From Desulfovibrio sp. (GTDB taxonomy: Bacteria > Desulfobacterota > Desulfovibrionia > Desulfovibrionales > Desulfovibrionaceae): a stretch of 64,000 nt of DNA. Below the pieces are notes generated by a model. The model was not told where the DNA came from and made no database searches. It worked only from the letters and a program-made list of their open reading frames with translations. Every line of letters begins with the position of its first letter. The stretch's first letter is position 1. The DNA lies in the NCBI GenBank assembly GCA_030145055.1, contig JAQYWK010000002.1:62001-126000 (forward strand). Direction: 5' to 3'. Shown one piece after another: positions 62,811-64,000 of the stretch. The position numbers were made by a program, and so were the translations under genes.

Positions 62811-64000
62811 CTATTTAATTTTAGGAATTTCTGCCCAGCATGTCGTGTAATCTGGGGACTTGTGGTTTCTGGTCATTTGCCAAGGTTGATTAATGCCCTC
62901 TGATGCATAGTTCAAGGTTCCCTTACCGAACCGAGTGTTTGCACTATCCAATATTTTCATTAATTTATTCTTTTTTTCTGTACTTTTGCTGCTTGTTAGC
63001 TCCAGAAGGTTAGCTTGTCTGTTGTATTTATGGACCAAGTCTAGCAAAACTACTCCGGTTTTTTTGAATTTGTACCCAGATCTGTAAATAGACTTGATCC
63101 CCTTTAGAGCTGCCGTAATAAGATCCGGCGTATAATCTGTTGCAACCGGAAGCATTTTGGTTATGGAGTTTGAGTACTGCGGAAGAGAGTTATGAGGATT
63201 CGTGGCCAAAAAGATTATTATTCCTCCGGTCAGTGATTGCTGCCGTCGCAGTTTCTCAGCTGCACGTGTCATATAGGCCGCAACGGATTCTTCAAGTTCC
63301 TGCAAGGTGGATATCGGCTTCCCAAAAGATCGTGATGTTACGATAGATTTTTTGGGTGGCGGTGAATTTTCAAGCGAAAAGCAGGAAATTCCCCGGAGTT
63401 CTAAAGCTGTGTGCAACCCCGTTATCGTCAAATTTTCTTTTATCCATAGGTCTGGCAAATTCTTAAACAGGCGGGCAGTTGTAATACTTCTGTCTGTAAG
63501 TTTTTTCCCGTTTTTTCTGCCGATTCCCCATATGTCGCTTACGGGTATTTTTTCTAAAAACTCATCATTTTTATCAAGATCACACAGACCAAATACTCCG
63601 TTTGTCCATGACTCTTTTTTAGCGAATCTATTGGCCGCTTTGGCTAGAGTCTTGGTCGGTCCGAAACCGACTGAGACGGGTATTCCTGTCCATTTTAGTA
63701 CTTTTTCGCAGATTTCGCGCCCTATTGATTCGAGATTTGTTAAATCGTGCCCGGTGAATTCAAGAAAGGATTCATCAATTGAATAAACTTCCATCGATGG
63801 TGCAAATGTAGACAAAGTGTTTACGACCCGTTGTGACATATCTCCGTAGAGTGCGTAGTTTGATGAAAAGACGCTGACCCCGTGTTTCTCGAAAAAGGCT
63901 TTATACTTGAAAGCCGGAGCCCCCATGGGCACTCCTATCTCTTTTGCCTCCTGCGAACGCGCTATAACGCACCCATCGTTATTAGATAACACCACTGCTG
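62811..64000 (-). CDS. umuC: Y-family DNA polymerase V catalytic subunit UmuC, partial
   Basis: Runs off the right edge of the window; the N-terminus, including the first catalytic Asp, is missing. The visible 396 residues include VLSNNDGCVIARS, the palm motif YSIDESFLEFTG with the catalytic Asp-Glu, PVSVGFGPTKTLAKAANRFAKK and the helix-hairpin-helix DIWGIGRKNGKKL, then the little-finger domain. It performs error-prone translesion synthesis with UmuD'. A umuD gene would be expected just beyond the edge. Codon 63993-63995 is an internal GTG valine, not a start. Confidence 0.93.
   Translation of the reverse strand, partial: AVVLSNNDGCVIARSQEAKEIGVPMGAPAFKYKAFFEKHGVSVFSSNYALYGDMSQRVVNTLSTFAPSMEVYSIDESFLEFTGHDLTNLESIGREICEKVLKWTGIPVSVGFGPTKTLAKAANRFAKKESWTNGVFGLCDLDKNDEFLEKIPVSDIWGIGRKNGKKLTDRSITTARLFKNLPDLWIKENLTITGLHTALELRGISCFSLENSPPPKKSIVTSRSFGKPISTLQELEESVAAYMTRAAEKLRRQQSLTGGIIIFLATNPHNSLPQYSNSITKMLPVATDYTPDLITAALKGIKSIYRSGYKFKKTGVVLLDLVHKYNRQANLLELTSSKSTEKKNKLMKILDSANTRFGKGTLNYASEGINQPWQMTRNHKSPDYTTCWAEIPKIK

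Noticed and set aside
63307-63786. Plus-strand 159-codon frame inside umuC
   Set aside because: Shadow of the polymerase gene on the other strand.
1-64000. CRISPR arrays, tRNA or rRNA genes, insertion sequences, prophage
   Set aside because: No regularly spaced direct repeats, transposase or phage proteins, or recognisable RNA gene sequences were seen.

Overview
The window reads as a chromosomal segment of a sulfate-reducing bacterium of the Desulfovibrio group, probably one of the lower-GC, marine-type lineages. This is inferred from: a periplasmic [NiFeSe] hydrogenase operon; a fused AccA-AccD carboxyltransferase; trigger factor, ClpP, ClpX and Lon in a row; and AT-rich spacers. No rRNA, tRNA, prophage, insertion sequence or CRISPR array was seen. 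Almost all genes are housekeeping or signalling genes, and most operons end in clear intrinsic terminators.

Layout. 0.3-3.7 kb: three tandem response regulators (REC-HDOD, a degenerate REC-HD-GYP, and an intact REC-HD-GYP). 3.8-6.3 kb: a small membrane protein, a secreted DUF1566 protein, and a small TPR gene behind a Fur-box-like promoter. 6.6-12.7 kb: the protein quality-control block tig, clpP-clpX, lon. 12.9-16.6 kb: an accessory envelope patch with a serine hydrolase, two small secreted paralogues ending in Phe, and an M23 peptidase. 16.9-20.0 kb: hysB-hysA-hysD. The large subunit has an in-frame TGA read as selenocysteine (DP-U-LGC), so its true end is at 19364, not 19289.

20-31 kb: a CBS protein, pcm, a DUF368 transporter, an Mrp ATPase, pgsA, ftsB, TPR and lipoprotein genes, fbp-tsaD, and trxA-trxB-bamD-like. 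31-39 kb: a second-type EF-G, a DUF2062 protein and cheA-cheR-cheB, where CheA carries an extra small domain. 39-44 kb: DUF190-crcB, a CYTH protein and the N-degron module clpS-clpA-aat. 44.8-53 kb: uvrB, a TrkA-N potassium channel, a divergent NAD-dependent DNA ligase, dapB and kup. 53-64 kb: an Hpt protein, an ACT protein with phenylacetate-CoA ligase, rsfS-gpmI, the acetyl-CoA carboxylase genes accC and accAD, a TPR lipoprotein and a umuC cut by the window edge.

The most notable items are the selenocysteine-containing hydrogenase (misannotated by any caller that stops at TGA) with its candidate SECIS hairpin; the pair of small secreted proteins of unknown family; the Fur-box/leader-hairpin/TPR gene; the CheA insertion; and the divergent DNA ligase. 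The hydrogenase is a known class. The small secreted paralogues are the best candidate for something undescribed, but the evidence for a function is thin.
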